Positions 63,951 through 64,000 of a stretch of DNA of 64,000 nucleotides are shown one piece after another. Numbering within the stretch: position 1 is the stretch's first letter; every line of letters begins with the position of its first letter. Made by a program: the position numbers and the translations under genes. The stretch covers positions 186,001 through 250,000 of the forward strand of contig NZ_FOXX01000005.1 of NCBI RefSeq assembly GCF_900115845.1, read 5' to 3'. The DNA comes from Priestia endophytica DSM 13796. GTDB lineage: Bacteria > Bacillota > Bacilli > Bacillales > Bacillaceae_H. The notes beneath the pieces were generated by a model. That model saw nothing but the letters and a program-made list of their open reading frames with translations. It ran no database searches and was not told the origin of the DNA.

Positions 63951-64000
63951 CGAAAAGTCCTCCTTTCTTCAAACTGCTATTCATTAGTGTGTGAAAAAGT

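Overview
The window is a stretch of ordinary chromosome from a low-GC, endospore-forming member of the Bacillaceae (Bacillus/Priestia type). This rests on AT-rich third positions, strong AGGAGG-type ribosome binding sites, intrinsic terminators after most operons, a SAM-I (S-box) riboswitch, Fur, FadR, DesR and LiaR-like operators, and blocks of genes in the same order as in Bacillus subtilis. Spore genes (yusN-like coat proteins, yunB, lytH) are present. I see no rRNA, tRNA, insertion sequence, prophage, CRISPR array or recognisable defence island.

Layout. (1) 1-700: the N-terminal part of a catalase gene that continues beyond the left edge. (2) 0.9-6.8 kb: ansR divergent from ansA-ansB-mleN-mleA, turning asparagine into aspartate, fumarate and ammonia, with malate uptake and malate to pyruvate conversion. 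(3) 6.8-9.0 kb: arsR-arsB-arsC arsenic resistance. (4) 9.1-12.6 kb: yvbH, then a degenerate ABC ATPase fused to a LytTR DNA-binding domain next to an ABC-2 exporter. (5) 12.7-16.0 kb, minus strand: an IolS-like aldo/keto reductase, a short-chain dehydrogenase and an orphan MurE-like ligase. (6) 16.2-19.1 kb: des and desK-desR, the membrane-fluidity (cold) system. (7) 19.1-24.2 kb: an unknown protein, a LanFEG-type ABC exporter and a divergent two-component system. (8) 24.2-30.1 kb: NiaP-like niacin transporter, a DUF485 protein plus acetate-type symporter, and a MalK-MalR-like two-component system. (9) 30.1-34.7 kb: the full liaI-H-G-F-S-R cell-envelope stress operon. (10) 34.7-40.2 kb: an orphan LacI regulator and a complete ferric hydroxamate-type siderophore importer (yfiY / yfiZ-yfhA-yusV) with two Fur boxes, then yusU. 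(11) 40.2-50.5 kb: the yus block: coat proteins, fadM, yuzL, fadN-fadA-fadE behind a FadR box, yusI, gcvH, yusG, yusF, yusE, yusD. (12) 50.5-53.4 kb: S-box-controlled metN-metI-metQ methionine importer. (13) 53.5-59.4 kb: yurZ and sufC-D-S-U-B iron-sulphur assembly. (14) 59.5-64 kb: a small ORF, a stress-type dehydrogenase, yunF, yunC, yunB and lytH.

Much of the content is envelope sensing (des, lia, the LanFEG module, the LytTR exporter) and carboxylate use (ans/mle, acetate-type symporter with a MalKR-like system, fatty-acid oxidation). The least explained items are the ABC-LytTR fusion operon at 9.8-12.6 kb, the MurE paralogue lacking the diaminopimelate-binding motif at 14.5-16.0 kb, the phased repeats in front of the LanFEG module, and several unassigned palindromes. 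I did not find a clearly new defence or mobile system.
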